Origin: Pseudomonadota bacterium | GTDB lineage: Bacteria > Pseudomonadota > Gammaproteobacteria > Burkholderiales > Ferrovaceae | Assembly: GCA_021794775.1 (NCBI GenBank) | Contig: JAJYQG010000184.1 | Location: 1-5,003 of the forward strand | DNA: 5,003 nucleotides | Direction: 5' to 3' | Part shown: positions 4,868 through 5,003 of the stretch, piece after piece | Numbering within the stretch: the first letter of the stretch is position 1 | How the letters are laid out: every line of letters starts with the position of its first letter | Notes under the pieces: model-generated | The model's input: the letters and a program-made list of their open reading frames with translations, nothing else | Told to the model about the DNA's origin: nothing | Database searches by the model: none | Position numbers and translations under genes: made by a program

Positions 4868-5003
4868 TCAAAAAACACACGGATTCATGGACGAGATTGT
4901 GACCGCATCACACACCCCGGATTTATTGACCTTCGCAAAAACAATATCCCGGCTCATCAACATGAGCGGCATAAGCATGTCCGGGATCTTGGCTGAACGA
5001 ACC
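4868..5003 (-). CDS. C-terminal fragment of an upstream operon gene, unknown
   Basis: An open frame enters from the right edge and ends at TGA 4870-4868, giving 44 residues that include SAKIPDMLMPLMLMSRDIVF and end in SSMNPCVF. It is on the same strand as the following genes, and its stop lies 13 bases before the ATG of the 243-aa gene, the spacing expected inside an operon. The fragment has a Met/Leu-rich stretch (residues 9-16) but is too short to assign. The frame could be chance, since it is only 45 codons and a + strand frame also crosses the region. Orientation and spacing favour the minus-strand reading. Confidence 0.5.
   Translation of the reverse strand, partial: VRSAKIPDMLMPLMLMSRDIVFAKVNKSGVCDAVTISSMNPCVF

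Noticed and set aside
4855..4878. GTG start at 4878 for the 243-aa protein
   Set aside because: It overlaps the upstream stop and lacks a Shine-Dalgarno site, whereas ATG 4854 has AAGGGAAGG immediately before it.

Overview
The window looks like the accessory backbone of a proteobacterial plasmid or integrative conjugative element. The evidence is a ParA-type partition ATPase cut by the left edge, an operator-like repeat array beside it, remnants of an IS200/IS605-type element, and a tightly packed minus-strand operon of unrecognised proteins, one of them probably exported. Codon use and Shine-Dalgarno sites would suit a moderately GC-rich beta- or gammaproteobacterium. That placement is inference, because no rRNA or housekeeping gene is present.

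Left part (1-1372): the start of parA reads leftward from 116. A divergent gene for a GSU2403-family nucleotidyltransferase reads rightward from 332. The 215 bases between them hold repeated GATAGC / GCNATYTAGC elements and a strong sigma70-type promoter for the nucleotidyltransferase. A perfect palindrome lies between the -35 and -10 boxes of that promoter, and the start codon sits where transcription should begin, so the mRNA may be leaderless.

Middle (1373-2131): a convergent intergenic region with a long stem-loop is followed by a minus-strand gene for a small secreted protein with a GQPQ-repeat linker. Next come about 130 bases of nested hairpins on the + strand. These read like the right end / omega-RNA of an IS200/IS605 (TnpB-type) element with no tnpB attached. 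A stretch resembling the left end of such an element follows.

Right part (2132-5003): at least five minus-strand genes are transcribed towards the left with very short gaps. They are a partial unknown gene cut by the window edge, an acidic AT-richer 243-aa protein, a 410-aa probable exported or membrane-anchored protein, a 171-aa protein, and a 53-aa basic protein with a near-ideal ribosome binding site. None has a family I can name. Their compactness suggests one functional unit on the mobile element, possibly conjugation-related, but nothing in the sequence proves this.
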